From assembly GCA_965226155.1 (NCBI GenBank), contig OZ245331.1, forward strand, positions 1,612,001 to 1,676,000: 64,000 nucleotides of DNA. Direction: 5' to 3'. The notes beneath the pieces were generated by a model. The model was not told the origin of the DNA and searched no databases. It saw only the letters and a program-made list of their open reading frames with translations. The stretch comes from G965226155 sp965226155. Its GTDB lineage: Bacteria; Pseudomonadota; Gammaproteobacteria; Eutrophobiales; Eutrophobiaceae. This document shows positions 37,635 through 48,956 of the stretch, piece after piece. The position numbers were made by a program, and so were the translations under genes. The number at the start of each line of letters is the position of its first letter. The stretch's first letter is position 1.

Positions 37635-38417
37635 TTAGAAATTACGGTTGGGGTGTAGCTGTAATTTTCCCAATTTAATTCCATGTTTCAGTGTATGCCA
37701 AGTATATTCCTGGGCTACTTGTACGGCTGTTTCAATATCTTTGCCTTGCGCCACATGAGCCGAGATTGCGGATGCCAGTGTACAGCCTGAACCGTGATAC
37801 ATTCCGGGCAATCTCTCCCATGGAAACTCTATGGCTTTTTCTCCATCAAGATACAATGTATTAATAACACGAGGAGATGTTTGATCCGTACCCGTAATCA
37901 GCACAGCTTGACAACCTTTAGCTATCAGATCGCTGGCTGCTGTTGCTTTATTGCTCTTGCCGGTCAATTGAAAAGCTTCTTTCATATTCGGCGTTATAAT
38001 AGTTGTCATCGGTAATAGTCGTCTGTTAATTACGTCAATGATGTTTTCATTTGAAAGGTTTGCACCAGTCCCGGAATGAAGAACTGGATCTACGATCAAC
38101 GGTATCTTTTTATCCAGGTTCAATAATGTATCAGCAATACTATCGACTAGCAGAGCACTTCCAATTAGGCCTAGTTTACAAGCGTTGACAGATATATCTG
38201 ACACCAGCAGTTCGGTTTGATTTCTGAAATTTACTATATCCTGTGGCAAAATTGAGCGGAACTCCTCGGTATTCTGTGTAGTAACAGCAGTAATAACGGA
38301 GATACAACGGCCTCCGTTCTGGTTAATACTCTCTATGTCTGCCTGAATTCCCGCTGCACCGCTGGGATCATGTGCGGAGAATACGAGTACTACTGGCGGT
38401 GATGGTTGACTTGACAT
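37635..38417 (-). CDS. thiD: Hydroxymethylpyrimidine/phosphomethylpyrimidine kinase
   Basis: A 260-residue ribokinase-fold enzyme phosphorylating HMP twice for thiamine synthesis. SAHDPSGAAGIQADIES at the start and the anion-hole/catalytic GSGCTLASAISAHVA near the end are clear. First gene of thiD-thiE-hemL, divergent from the rubredoxin remnant. Confidence 0.95.
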   Translation of the reverse strand: MSSQPSPPVVLVFSAHDPSGAAGIQADIESINQNGGRCISVITAVTTQNTEEFRSILPQDIVNFRNQTELLVSDISVNACKLGLIGSALLVDSIADTLLNLDKKIPLIVDPVLHSGTGANLSNENIIDVINRRLLPMTTIITPNMKEAFQLTGKSNKATAASDLIAKGCQAVLITGTDQTSPRVINTLYLDGEKAIEFPWERLPGMYHGSGCTLASAISAHVAQGKDIETAVQVAQEYTWHTLKHGIKLGKLQLHPNRNF

Positions 38418-38481
38418 AGCAGTCTATTCTACAGGTATGCCAATTGGACAAAAAAGAGATTTCATGACTGGAGCAATATAA

Positions 38482-38652
38482 ATGAAAAAATATATGTGTC
38501 TCATATGTGGTTTTATTTATGATGGAGAAGTCGGTTGGCCTGAAGAAGGGATAGACCCTGGAACGAAATGGGATGATGTTCCTTTGAATTAGATATGTCC
38601 TGACTGCGGTGCCAGAAAGGAAGATTTTGAAATGATGGAACTCAGCGACTAG
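38482..38652 (+). pseudogene. Rubredoxin with amber stop at the conserved tryptophan
   Basis: A complete 56-codon rubredoxin frame: KKYMCLICGFIYD, then GWPEEGIDPGTKWDDVP, and CPDCGARKEDFE, with iron cysteines 6, 9, 39 and 42. Codon 37, which encodes a near-invariant tryptophan in rubredoxins (DWxCPxCG), is TAG (38590-38592). A single TGG to TAG change explains it. Without readthrough only 36 residues with half of the iron site would be made. Rubredoxin divergent from thiD is a usual gammaproteobacterial arrangement, so this is the native gene, not a stray copy. Confidence 0.85.
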
Positions 38653-38670
38653 TAATAATACTTAGTTGTT

Positions 38671-39096
38671 TTAGAGAGGTCTCACTACTGCAAGGATGAT
38701 TATTACGATTAGGATAAAAACCGGTATTTCATTAAACCATCTATACCAAACATGACTGTGGTGATTTCTATCGTGTTTGAAATCAATCCTCAGTTTTCCA
38801 CAATAGATGTGATAAACCACCAGCAGACCGACAAACACCAGCTTAATATGTAGCCATAAACTGTTTGAGTACGCTTCCCAGCCTACAAAGGATATCGTCC
38901 AGAATCCAAACAGTATGGTCAGTAATCCGCCCGGTGTAGCGATTCCGAAAAAGAGTTTACGTTCCATGATCTTGAATCTATCGATGCTTATTTGGTCATT
39001 ACTCATGGCATGGTAGACAAATAATCTCGGTAGATAAAAGATCCCTGCAAACCAGGTAACCATAAAAATCAGATGAAGTGCTTTGGCCCAGAGCAT
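38671..39096 (-). CDS. hemJ: Protoporphyrinogen oxidase HemJ
   Basis: A 141-residue inner-membrane protein with four hydrophobic helices (about 1-18, 52-75, 82-100, 122-140). The conserved start KALHLIFMVTWFAGIFYLPRLFVYH and FGFWTI match HemJ, the oxygen-independent-type oxidase of protoporphyrinogen IX that fills the step before hemH. The gene overlaps nothing and converges on the rubredoxin remnant. Confidence 0.9.
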   Translation of the reverse strand: MLWAKALHLIFMVTWFAGIFYLPRLFVYHAMSNDQISIDRFKIMERKLFFGIATPGGLLTILFGFWTISFVGWEAYSNSLWLHIKLVFVGLLVVYHIYCGKLRIDFKHDRNHHSHVWYRWFNEIPVFILIVIIILAVVRPL

Positions 39097-39163
39097 AGAG
39101 TTAATAACTTACGACTAACCACTCGCTGCGGGCAAATGTTTTTTGATCCACGCTGCCATAAAC

Positions 39164-39781
39164 TTAACTAGTCGTATTTATTTCATCTTGTTTGGCGAAC
39201 ATATTTCGAATATTCCGAGCTATCGTTTTAATCGTTTGCCAGATCCTCGGTAATATCCAGATCATGATGCCAATAAATATAACGAGTGCAATGAGAAATA
39301 TCCATGGATGATTCAACGCGGTCCATATCCCGATGATGACAAGAAAATCTTCTGTAAATGATGCGGTCCAGTTTGTAACTGGTTCAGGTGAGGTGTTGAG
39401 TAATATGCGTGTGCTCATCTTCGTTGCGTGGGTTGCTCCAGCTAATGTCCCACCAACTATAAAAGCAGCCAGTTCGACTGCCTGATTTGTATCGCCGATA
39501 GCAGCCATAGCCAAGATTGCACCTGCCGGTATCCGGATAAAAGTATGTATGCTGTCCCATGTCGTATCAATACCCGGAATCTTATCAGCAAAGAATTCTA
39601 TGCAGTACATAAAACCTGCCGCTATGATGACAAGAGGATCAGTTACTAATTCTAATTCAGCGGGGAGTGTCACATAACCATTGCCACCAAGGACTCCAAG
39701 CATAAAAATAGTGGCATACAGGTTAATTCCGCTCGCCCAGGCCGTGCCCATTGTCAGCGCAATAATTTGTACAGTTTCCAT
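39164..39781 (-). CDS. DUF4126 membrane protein
   Basis: A 205-residue protein with about five membrane helices. The start GTAWASGINLYATIFMLG, then FFADKIPGIDTTWDSIHTFIRIPAGA and HATKMSTRILLNTSPEPVTN, are typical for DUF4126. Function unknown. Confidence 0.88.
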   Translation of the reverse strand: METVQIIALTMGTAWASGINLYATIFMLGVLGGNGYVTLPAELELVTDPLVIIAAGFMYCIEFFADKIPGIDTTWDSIHTFIRIPAGAILAMAAIGDTNQAVELAAFIVGGTLAGATHATKMSTRILLNTSPEPVTNWTASFTEDFLVIIGIWTALNHPWIFLIALVIFIGIMIWILPRIWQTIKTIARNIRNMFAKQDEINTTS

Positions 39782-39956
39782 CGGCTAAGCTCCGCGTCGG
39801 TTTGTTCCATAGTAAGAGTTCATCATCTTGAAGGGAAGCTGCACCAGCAGCAAGAGGTCATTTTTTGGTTTTTATTACTTTTCCTTGTGTTCATCAACTC
39901 GTATCATGAACGACTTAGTCATTTTGAACTAGATATTATGGAGATTGATACATTAC

Positions 39957-40988
39957 ATGATTAACATCGGAATAATTGGTGCTACCGGATATGCCGGTGT
40001 TGAATTGATGCGACTCCTCGCAGGGCATTCGCATGCGAGCATAAAAATCGTTACTTCTCGAACTGAACAGGGCAAGCCTGTATCAGAATTATTTCCTGCG
40101 TTTAGAGGCATTATTGACTTGGAATTCAGCGTTGCGGACTCGGCAGAATTGTATGAGTGTGATCTGGTATTTTTTGCGACTCCATCCGGCACATCGATGA
40201 CACAGGCACCCGCATTACTGGGCAAGGGGGTTAGAGTGATCGACTTGTCTGTCGACTTTAGGCTCAGAAATGGTCAGGAGTGGACCAAATGGTATGGTCA
40301 GGAACATACTTGCTCCGACCTGTTGGAAACTGCTGTATATGGGTTGCCGGAAATGAACCGGGAAAAAATTCGAACAGCTGAATTGGTGGCAAATCCAGGT
40401 TGTTATCCCACAGCCATACTGCTGGGATTTCTGCCGCTACTAGAACGGGGCTTGGTTGATACGGGTTCATTGATAGCTGATGCAAAATCTGGAATCAGTG
40501 GTGCTGGCCGCAAGGGCACAATGACTACCCAGTTTTGTGAATCATCAGACGCGTTCATGGCCTATTCTGCTGGCGGTCATCGACACCTACCGGAGATATT
40601 ACAAGGACTGCAGTCAGTCTGTAGTGATACTGTTGGGCTGGTTTTTGTTCCACACCTGTTACCGATTATCAGAGGAATCCACGCTACGCTTTATGCCACT
40701 TTGAAAGATAATACGATTGACCTGCAAAATGTCTATGAGCAACGATACAAGGATGAACCCTTTGTTGATGTCATGACCGCTGGTAGCCATCCTAATACCA
40801 GTTCGGTTCGGGGCAATAATTATTGTCGGTTAGCCACGCACTTGCCACAAGATGGCAGTACAGCAGTGATATTGGCTGTCGAGGACAACCTAGTTAAGGG
40901 AGCAGCAGGTCAGGCTGTGCAGAACATGAATATCATGTTTAATCTACCAGAAATCACGGGGTTACTATCCCCAGCCTTGTATCCGTAA
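39957..40988 (+). CDS. argC: N-acetyl-gamma-glutamyl-phosphate reductase
   Basis: Arginine synthesis enzyme, 343 residues from the ATG at 39957. The NADP motif is GATGYAGVELMRL and the catalytic cysteine lies in ANPGCYPTA. The C-terminal VEDNLVKGAAGQAVQNMN is conserved. A TTG four codons upstream is not needed. It heads the run argC-DUF6776-bactofilin-erpA. Confidence 0.96.
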   Translation: MINIGIIGATGYAGVELMRLLAGHSHASIKIVTSRTEQGKPVSELFPAFRGIIDLEFSVADSAELYECDLVFFATPSGTSMTQAPALLGKGVRVIDLSVDFRLRNGQEWTKWYGQEHTCSDLLETAVYGLPEMNREKIRTAELVANPGCYPTAILLGFLPLLERGLVDTGSLIADAKSGISGAGRKGTMTTQFCESSDAFMAYSAGGHRHLPEILQGLQSVCSDTVGLVFVPHLLPIIRGIHATLYATLKDNTIDLQNVYEQRYKDEPFVDVMTAGSHPNTSSVRGNNYCRLATHLPQDGSTAVILAVEDNLVKGAAGQAVQNMNIMFNLPEITGLLSPALYP

Positions 40989-41029
40989 CTTAATGTCAGT
41001 AGTCATCATGGATAAATATCACTAGTGGT

Positions 41030-41743
41030 ATGTCAGGTCTCGTCGTTAAAAATCACCGTCCTTGGCAGTACTCAATCGCCATCATAATTATGAGTATGGT
41101 TGTGGCCGGTTTGACTTGGTTATTACTCGATAACAGTCATTGGTCCATTATTACTGACAAGATCAACATTAATAATGACAATAATAATTTAATGCAATTA
41201 AACAATGCCCTGGAGCAAAAAAACCTTGATTTGCAGGATCAAGTATTAATGTTAAACCAGACGGCAGAAGTCGATACTCAGACCGCAGGACTGTTGCAGC
41301 AAGATCTGAAAGCTTTACAGGACGAGATTTTTTATTTGAAACAGGAACTGGAATTTTACCAAGGCGTCATGGACTCCAGCCGAACAGTCGTTGGATTGGA
41401 AGTTAACGGTATGTATATCGAACCTTTGTCAAAAGAAAACAATTACCGTATGAAACTGATACTGACTCATGTAGCTAAAAGTAACAAAGTGATGGAAGGT
41501 AAAATGGCTATAGAAATTGAGGGTACTAGCAATGAATTAAAACGTAATATCGACCTGAAAGAAATTACCATTGATAAGCTCATAGATTTATCTTTTAAGG
41601 TCAAAAGCTTTAGCAGGATAGAGTATAATTTTGTGTTGCCGTCTAACTTTTATGCCGAGCGTGTATTCATACACTTAAGACCGAATCGGAAAAATGACCC
41701 AGTCGTAGATAAGGTGTATGATTGGCCTATCGTCACTAATTAG
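41030..41743 (+). CDS. DUF6776-type inner-membrane coiled-coil protein
   Basis: A 237-residue protein with one N-terminal membrane helix (about residues 15-33), then a coiled coil rich in Q, N and L (about 47-105), and a beta-rich C-terminal domain (FIHLRPNRKNDPVVDKVYDWP). Position between argC and a bactofilin gene matches the DUF6776 family. It may anchor or accompany the bactofilin; this is contextual. Confidence 0.75.
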   Translation: MSGLVVKNHRPWQYSIAIIIMSMVVAGLTWLLLDNSHWSIITDKININNDNNNLMQLNNALEQKNLDLQDQVLMLNQTAEVDTQTAGLLQQDLKALQDEIFYLKQELEFYQGVMDSSRTVVGLEVNGMYIEPLSKENNYRMKLILTHVAKSNKVMEGKMAIEIEGTSNELKRNIDLKEITIDKLIDLSFKVKSFSRIEYNFVLPSNFYAERVFIHLRPNRKNDPVVDKVYDWPIVTN

Positions 41744-41753
41744 GGCACAAATT

Positions 41754-42170
41754 ATGTGGGGAAATAATCGCAACCGTAGAACCACTAGAATTGACACTTT
41801 GATTGGTCAAAATACGGTACTTTTGGGAGATATCCAGTTTACCGGTGGCTTACATGTCGACGGGACGATAAGGGGTAATGTTGTTGCTGAAAATGATGGT
41901 AAGTCTATGTTGTCACTCAGTGAGCAAGGCACGATAGAAGGGGAAGTAAATGTACCTTATGTCGTCATCAACGGTGTAGTTTTGGGCGACGTACATAGTG
42001 GAGAGCATGTTGACCTTTCTTCTGAGGCCAAGGTAACCGGAAATGTTTATTATAATCTCATCGAAATGGCGATAGGTGCTGAAGTTAATGGAAAACTCGT
42101 CCATTCAGCCCAGATTGAGGATCATTCCATCGAACTCAATCCTTCAAATGCCTTTGAAGTTCCTGATTAG
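41754..42170 (+). CDS. Bactofilin (polymer-forming cytoskeletal protein)
   Basis: A 138-residue bactofilin from the ATG at 41754. The beta-helix repeats are visible as TLIGQNTVLLGDIQFTGG, HVDGTIRGNV and VVINGVVLGDV, with polar termini. Bactofilins self-assemble into filaments at the inner membrane and help cell shape or envelope placement. It starts 10 bp after the DUF6776 stop. Confidence 0.92.
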   Translation: MWGNNRNRRTTRIDTLIGQNTVLLGDIQFTGGLHVDGTIRGNVVAENDGKSMLSLSEQGTIEGEVNVPYVVINGVVLGDVHSGEHVDLSSEAKVTGNVYYNLIEMAIGAEVNGKLVHSAQIEDHSIELNPSNAFEVPD

Positions 42171-42242
42171 GTAATACTTGACTAAATTAGTCAGTTTTTA
42201 TACTATACCGCAATACCATTGATTATTGCTGGTACCTGAACT

Positions 42243-42596
42243 ATGGAACAAATTAGCGAATTCATACCCGAACCTCTCAAGTTTACTGATACTGCAGCGG
42301 GCAAGGTTAAAGAACTCATAGAAGAAGAGAATAATGAAAGCCTCATGTTGCGCGTATTCATCAGTGGCGGAGGTTGTTCAGGGTTTCAATATGGCTTTAC
42401 CTTTGATGAAAAGACCACCGATGGTGATACCATCATCGAACGAGGTGGGGTCAAACTTCTTGTCGATCCCATGAGTATCCAGTATCTCACTGGTGCGGAG
42501 ATCGATTATACGGAAGGGCTGGAAGGCGCGCAGTTTGTTATCCGTAATCCCAACGCAGCTACGACCTGTGGCTGCGGTTCATCATTTTCAGTATAA
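42243..42596 (+). CDS. erpA: Iron-sulfur cluster insertion protein ErpA
   Basis: A-type Fe-S carrier of 117 residues. The three cluster cysteines are C45 (SGGGCSGFQ) and C109/C111 (TCGCGSSF). It delivers clusters to enzymes such as IspG/IspH. The position after a bactofilin gene is usual in gammaproteobacteria. Confidence 0.95.
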   Translation: MEQISEFIPEPLKFTDTAAGKVKELIEEENNESLMLRVFISGGGCSGFQYGFTFDEKTTDGDTIIERGGVKLLVDPMSIQYLTGAEIDYTEGLEGAQFVIRNPNAATTCGCGSSFSV

Positions 42597-42670
42597 GCTA
42601 GTCGGCAACCTACCTTTCAAGGGCATCAGTGCTCGTTAAGTAGAGTCACGTAGGTTTTTACTTCTGGATT

Positions 42671-43771
42671 TCAGGGTTGATAAACTGCACCGAGAGTAAC
42701 TTTACGCGTTGCACCTGTGACAGAAGGAATATTTGACTCAATATTTTCTATACGACACATGGCAAGCCATGCAAAGCTTATCGCCTCGACTGCATCCGGG
42801 TGTATACCGTAAATTTCGGTTGATGCTATGGTGCAATCAGCCTGCATTTCCGAAAGACGGCTTATTAATAATGGATTATGGATACCACCACCACATATTA
42901 GAATTTCAGATGCACTGTCAGCATACTCATTAATTGCATCACTGATGATGCGTGCAGTCAATTCTAATAAAGTCGCCTGTATGTCTTTTCCCTGAACTGA
43001 GTGGGGAACAAGCTCAAGTTTTTTGTCCAGCCAGTTGAGATTAAAATTATCTTTACCGGTGCTTTTTGGGGGTATGTCTGCAAAATAAGGATCAGCTAGC
43101 AAAATTTCCAGCAAGGAGTTGTCGACTATGCCAGATCCAGCCCACTTTCCATCATCATCGAAGTCACAATTAAGGTGGCGCTGGGTCCATGCGTCCATCA
43201 AGCCGTTTCCGGGACCAGTATCAAACCCCAAAACCGGACGATTAGTGTCAATCGGTAATACAGTAATATTAGCTATTCCACCAATATTTAATATAACGCG
43301 GTTAATCGAGTGGTCGCAGAAATACCATTGATGAAATGCCGGTGCTAATGGTGCTCCTTGTCCTCCAGCAGCAATATCCAGACGGCGAAAATCAGCAACG
43401 GTAGTAATGCTTGTCTTGTAGGCGATGATATTCGGGTCACCAATCTGCAGAGATCGTTTTTGCGTAGTATCTGCGAGATGCAGTACTGTTTGCCCATGCG
43501 AACCGATTGCCTTGATTTCATCTGCACGAATGTGTGTCGATTTCAAGATTTGCTGTACTGCAGTGGCAAACTGTTCCCCCAATGCTATGTCTAGCTCTGT
43601 TATATTATTTATTGTTGAAGAGTCAGTTATAGAACGGACGGATAGTTGTAATTCTTTTGGAATGGGGTATTGGTTGTAGTTTACAACCTCAAGGACGTCA
43701 TCTTTGATATGAACCAGTGCAACGTCAATGGCATCCATGCTGGTCCCGGACATGAGGCCGATATAGTACAC
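42671..43771 (-). CDS. anmK: Anhydro-N-acetylmuramic acid kinase
   Basis: A 366-residue sugar kinase recycling the 1,6-anhydro-MurNAc released by lytic transglycosylases such as the slt product. GLMSGTSMDAIDVAL at the start, IGSHGQTVLH, LNIGGIANITVLP, GFDTGPGN and ICGGGIHNPLL are clear. It ends the M23 peptidase-anmK pair. Confidence 0.96.
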   Translation of the reverse strand: MYYIGLMSGTSMDAIDVALVHIKDDVLEVVNYNQYPIPKELQLSVRSITDSSTINNITELDIALGEQFATAVQQILKSTHIRADEIKAIGSHGQTVLHLADTTQKRSLQIGDPNIIAYKTSITTVADFRRLDIAAGGQGAPLAPAFHQWYFCDHSINRVILNIGGIANITVLPIDTNRPVLGFDTGPGNGLMDAWTQRHLNCDFDDDGKWAGSGIVDNSLLEILLADPYFADIPPKSTGKDNFNLNWLDKKLELVPHSVQGKDIQATLLELTARIISDAINEYADSASEILICGGGIHNPLLISRLSEMQADCTIASTEIYGIHPDAVEAISFAWLAMCRIENIESNIPSVTGATRKVTLGAVYQP

Positions 43772-43781
43772 GTCTTTTGGT

Positions 43782-45233
43782 TCAGTGTGTCCCGGTAACT
43801 ACAGTGTTATCCGAGTCGTCATCAGTCAATGCGACGATAGTAGGTTGACTTTGCGCATCACCCTGTAGCTTGGCAAGTAGCGATGCAGTTTGGTCTTTAA
43901 AGTCTTGCATATATTTAGTTGGAATGGATTCGGCTTTTGGTAATTGCACTGTTAGCGGATTCCGGTGTACTCCGTTAATCCTAAATTCGTAATGTAAATG
44001 TGGTCCGGTGGCTAATCCTGTTTTCCCAACGTAGCCGATGATCTGCCCCTGTTTGATTTTGCTGCCTCGCCTCAGGTTCTTTGCATACTTCGACAGATGT
44101 GCATATAGTGTCGAGTAACTACCACCATGATGTAGCACGATAGTTTTCCCATAGTCGCCATTATTTCCAACTGAGGTTACTTTGCCGTTACCTGCTGCTT
44201 TTATCGGTGTTCCCGTAGGCGCAGAATAATCAACTCCTTTATGTGCACGTATGGTATTCAGTATGGGGTGTTTACGTTTTAGGCTGAAGCCTGAACTAAT
44301 GCGAGTAAAGTTAAGTGGTGTCCTAAGGAACGCCTTGCGCATACTGTCACCTATCTCTGAATAAAAATCCGTTTCGCCACTCGGTGTGGTATATCTGACT
44401 GCATGGTAGGTATTGTTGCGGTTAACGAATTCGGCTACGAGTACCGGTCCTTCGCTGATTTTTGCATTATCCTTATATCTTTCTTCATAAATGACCTTGA
44501 AAGAATCGCCCTCACGTATATCTAGCGCAAAATCAATATCCCAGCCGTATATAGCAACAAGTTGCATTATTAGATTGTCGGATAGCCCGGCCTCTTGTCC
44601 AGATAGAAATAGTGAACTATCTATGTTGGCACTAGCTTCGAGAGTATGAACCGTTAATTCTGTTTTAATAATTTCACTGGTATATTTTCCGTCCGTTTTG
44701 TTAATTCTTAAAGCGGTCGTTAAGTCTTGATCATATTCAAGTGATATCAATTCTTCATTTTCAATTAAAAACCGTAATTCCTGCTTTGGTAAAAGATATT
44801 TCAGTACTGAAGTATCCTCGCTTGCATTCATGACTCGATATAGAACAGATGGTGGTAATCCCAATCTATCAAATATAATAGACAGGTTTTCACCCTTGCC
44901 AATATGGATGGTCTTCCAATTATCAATTTCTGAATTTACTTCTGTTATTTTTCCGTTTGGTTGAGTAACCTTTGGAGTAGTGACAGTCGCATTTAATGAT
45001 TGAATAACATCGATTTCCCTGAGGTCTTTTGGATCTGTGTCATGAAAGGTGTGGGGCGTCATTATTTCCTGGTCGGAAGGTTCAATTTTCAGCTTATATA
45101 GGGGAACCAGGTATACCAGAATTGCAGCGGAGATGACTATCGACCACACAGTTGGATGCCGATACCAAGGATAATCGGGCTTCCAGCGTACAACTGGGTT
45201 ACGGTTCTTCTTTACATATATGCTGTAAGTCAT
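43782..45233 (-). CDS. M23 family murein endopeptidase (MepM-like)
   Basis: About 483 residues from the ATG at 45233. An N-terminal membrane anchor (near residues 28-47) is followed by an OapA/LysM-like region (HIGKGENLSIIFDRLGLP) and the C-terminal LytM domain with zinc ligands in RAHKGVDYSAPTGTPI and GPHLHYEFR. It cuts peptide cross-links in peptidoglycan. A TTG 18 codons upstream is possible. Divergent from tyrS and followed 10 bp later by anmK, a standard cluster. Confidence 0.93.
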   Translation of the reverse strand: MTYSIYVKKNRNPVVRWKPDYPWYRHPTVWSIVISAAILVYLVPLYKLKIEPSDQEIMTPHTFHDTDPKDLREIDVIQSLNATVTTPKVTQPNGKITEVNSEIDNWKTIHIGKGENLSIIFDRLGLPPSVLYRVMNASEDTSVLKYLLPKQELRFLIENEELISLEYDQDLTTALRINKTDGKYTSEIIKTELTVHTLEASANIDSSLFLSGQEAGLSDNLIMQLVAIYGWDIDFALDIREGDSFKVIYEERYKDNAKISEGPVLVAEFVNRNNTYHAVRYTTPSGETDFYSEIGDSMRKAFLRTPLNFTRISSGFSLKRKHPILNTIRAHKGVDYSAPTGTPIKAAGNGKVTSVGNNGDYGKTIVLHHGGSYSTLYAHLSKYAKNLRRGSKIKQGQIIGYVGKTGLATGPHLHYEFRINGVHRNPLTVQLPKAESIPTKYMQDFKDQTASLLAKLQGDAQSQPTIVALTDDDSDNTVVTGTH

Positions 45234-45359
45234 GATAGTTATTAGGTAATTTTTAGTTAAAATAGCGTCAATAGAAAAGTTCGTCAATCACCGAAAGGTA
45301 AATTATGGAAATAACTTGCCCAATTTCCCCGGAAAAGCAGAAGCGAGGCAGATATATTT

Positions 45360-46568
45360 ATGGTTGATATGCAAGATGCTCTGTCGTTAATTCAACGTGG
45401 TGCAGTTGATATTATCCATCAGGAAGAGTTATTGACGAAACTGAAGCAGGGTAAACCACTACGGATAAAGGCAGGCTTCGACCCGACTGCCCCTGACTTA
45501 CATCTGGGTCATACTGTATTGATAAATAAGCTCAAGCATTTTCAGGATCTAGGGCACCATGTGATGTTCCTGATTGGTGATTTTACTGGTCTAATCGGCG
45601 ATCCAACCGGTAGTGACATTACACGTAAACCATTATCCAGGGAAGAAATCACAGAGAACGCCAAGACCTATCAAAAACAGATATTCAAGATTCTCGATCA
45701 GAATAAAACGGAGATCTGTTTCAATTCAACTTGGGGTGAAGAACTGGGATCAGCAGGTATCATCCGGCTAGCCGCAAAATCGACCGTTGCGCGTATGTTA
45801 GAACGGGATGATTTTAAAAAACGCTACGCAAACAATAAACCCATATCAATCCATGAGTTTCTGTATCCATTGATGCAAGGCTATGACTCAGTTGCCATGA
45901 AGGCAGATGTAGAGTTGGGTGGGACAGATCAAATCTTTAACCTGCTTGTTGGACGTGAACTGCAAAAAGAAGAAGGGCTAGAGCCACAGGTCGTGCTCAC
46001 CATGCCGATATTGGAAGGGCTGGACGGTTCAATGAAAATGTCAAAATCATTGAATAATTACATTGGTATTGATGAGCCCCCAGGTGAGATTTTTGGGAAA
46101 CTAATGTCGATTCCAGATGATCTAATGTGGCGATATTTTGAATTATTAAGCTTCATGTCCCTGTCCGAAATTGACAGCTTCCGTAAAGATGTTAGCGAAG
46201 GGGCTAATCCACGTGACATCAAGATGAAACTGGCGGTAGAAATCGTAAGCCGTTGCCACGGTGATTCAGCAGCACAGACTGCAAAGGAGGCATTTATTAA
46301 TCAGTTCAGTCACGGGCAAGTTCCGGATGAAATTACTGAACTGGAAATCGATGTCGATGGAGATGGTATAAAGATAACCCAGTTATTGAAGCAGACGAAG
46401 CTGACTTCTAGTACGTCTGAAGCCTTGAGGATGATTGATCAAGGCGCGGTTCGAGTAAATAGTGAAAAGGTGAGTGATAAGGACCTGGCACTTCTGCCAG
46501 CACCTGAAAGCTATCTCGTCCAGGTAGGAAGGCGCAAATTTATCCGGGTGATGTTGCGGTCTCGCTGA
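45360..46568 (+). CDS. tyrS: Tyrosine--tRNA ligase
   Basis: Class I synthetase of 402 residues, the shorter (TyrZ-like) type. The HIGH-equivalent is HLGH in PDLHLGHTVLINKL, and KMSKS is intact. A C-terminal S4 RNA-binding domain (SEALRMIDQGAVRVNSEKV) is present. It lies upstream of the rRNA operon on the same strand. Confidence 0.96.
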   Translation: MVDMQDALSLIQRGAVDIIHQEELLTKLKQGKPLRIKAGFDPTAPDLHLGHTVLINKLKHFQDLGHHVMFLIGDFTGLIGDPTGSDITRKPLSREEITENAKTYQKQIFKILDQNKTEICFNSTWGEELGSAGIIRLAAKSTVARMLERDDFKKRYANNKPISIHEFLYPLMQGYDSVAMKADVELGGTDQIFNLLVGRELQKEEGLEPQVVLTMPILEGLDGSMKMSKSLNNYIGIDEPPGEIFGKLMSIPDDLMWRYFELLSFMSLSEIDSFRKDVSEGANPRDIKMKLAVEIVSRCHGDSAAQTAKEAFINQFSHGQVPDEITELEIDVDGDGIKITQLLKQTKLTSSTSEALRMIDQGAVRVNSEKVSDKDLALLPAPESYLVQVGRRKFIRVMLRSR

Positions 46569-46841
46569 TGAGTATCTGGTTAAATTTGTCGTTAATCTGG
46601 ATAATTATGCTGTAGTTGCTTGATTTAAACCCATTTTTATTGTGATATATGATTTACCCTCGATTCAGTTGAATTTTACTGCCCCTCGGTCTTAAAAATG
46701 GCAAGAGCAAGTGCCAAAATCTCATTATCGTCAAGGTGTGGATATGACGAAATTCCTCTTCCGAATACAGGCGAGTATCGGTTTATTAACTTGTTGAATT
46801 TCTTAAATTTTTATGATTGCAGAATATATGCCTGAATTAGG

Positions 46842-46869
46842 TTGAACACTTAGGATCAAAGTGTATAAT
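46842..46869 (+). promoter_or_regulatory. rRNA operon promoter
   Basis: TTGAAC (46842-46847), 16-bp spacer, TATAAT (46864-46869), followed by a GC-containing discriminator (TCCGCC) as expected for stringent control. AT-rich sequence upstream could act as an UP element. The 270 bp between tyrS and this promoter contain no gene I can support. Confidence 0.75.
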
Positions 46870-46880
46870 TCCGCCTTCTC

Positions 46881-46915
46881 AGTCGGGGTATCCCCCGACT
46901 TTTTGTTCTTTAAAA
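46881..46915 (+). promoter_or_regulatory. rrn leader hairpin and boxA
   Basis: AGTCGGGG / CCCCGACT (46881-46888 and 46893-46900) forms an 8-bp stem with a TATC loop directly followed by TTTT, then TGTTCTTTAAAAA, a boxA-like antitermination site. The layout equals boxB-boxA of rrn leaders, but the stem plus T-run also looks like a terminator. Confidence 0.65.
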
Positions 46916-46920
46916 ATCTG

Positions 46921-46941
46921 GTCAAGAAAATTGTGTGGGTG
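46921..46941 (+). other. Processing stem of pre-16S RNA, 5' arm
   Basis: GTCAAGAAAATTGTGTGGGTG pairs with 48627-48647 downstream of 16S with one mismatch. This is the expected RNase III stem. Confidence 0.75.
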
Positions 46942-47052
46942 TTTACGTTGATGGTTTGTATCACTAAAACTTTCGATGTAAGCAAACATTGAATAAACGT
47001 CAATTATGCGAACATCGAGCCAAGATTAGCTGCCTCAAGCAGCGTAGCTCTT

Positions 47053-48596
<1,544 letters not shown>

Positions 48597-48779
48597 AAAA
48601 AAATGTGAGCGGATCATTACGTCGAGCACCCACACAACTTTCTTGATCAATTACTAAACATATGTGTGGAAGGTCCAACTGAAATTTGGGCCATATGTAC
48701 ATGACGCAGTATTTTTAGTGTGAGCTAAATAACATCATATACATGAGATAACGCTGTCGGATAATAGGCAAGTTAGCTC

Positions 48780-48856
<77 letters not shown>

Positions 48857-48956
48857 ATTTTGCACTGCACTTAGTTGAACTCTTGCACGTTTATAAATGA
48901 TAAGCGTTGCATGTCTTCATCACGATCAGTACAAAATTCCCTATAGGCAAGTCAAA

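Noticed and set aside
42608..42660. AACCTAC ... GTAGGTTTTT as a terminator between erpA and anmK
   Set aside because: Seven-base stem with a loop of over 30 bases; too weak to call.
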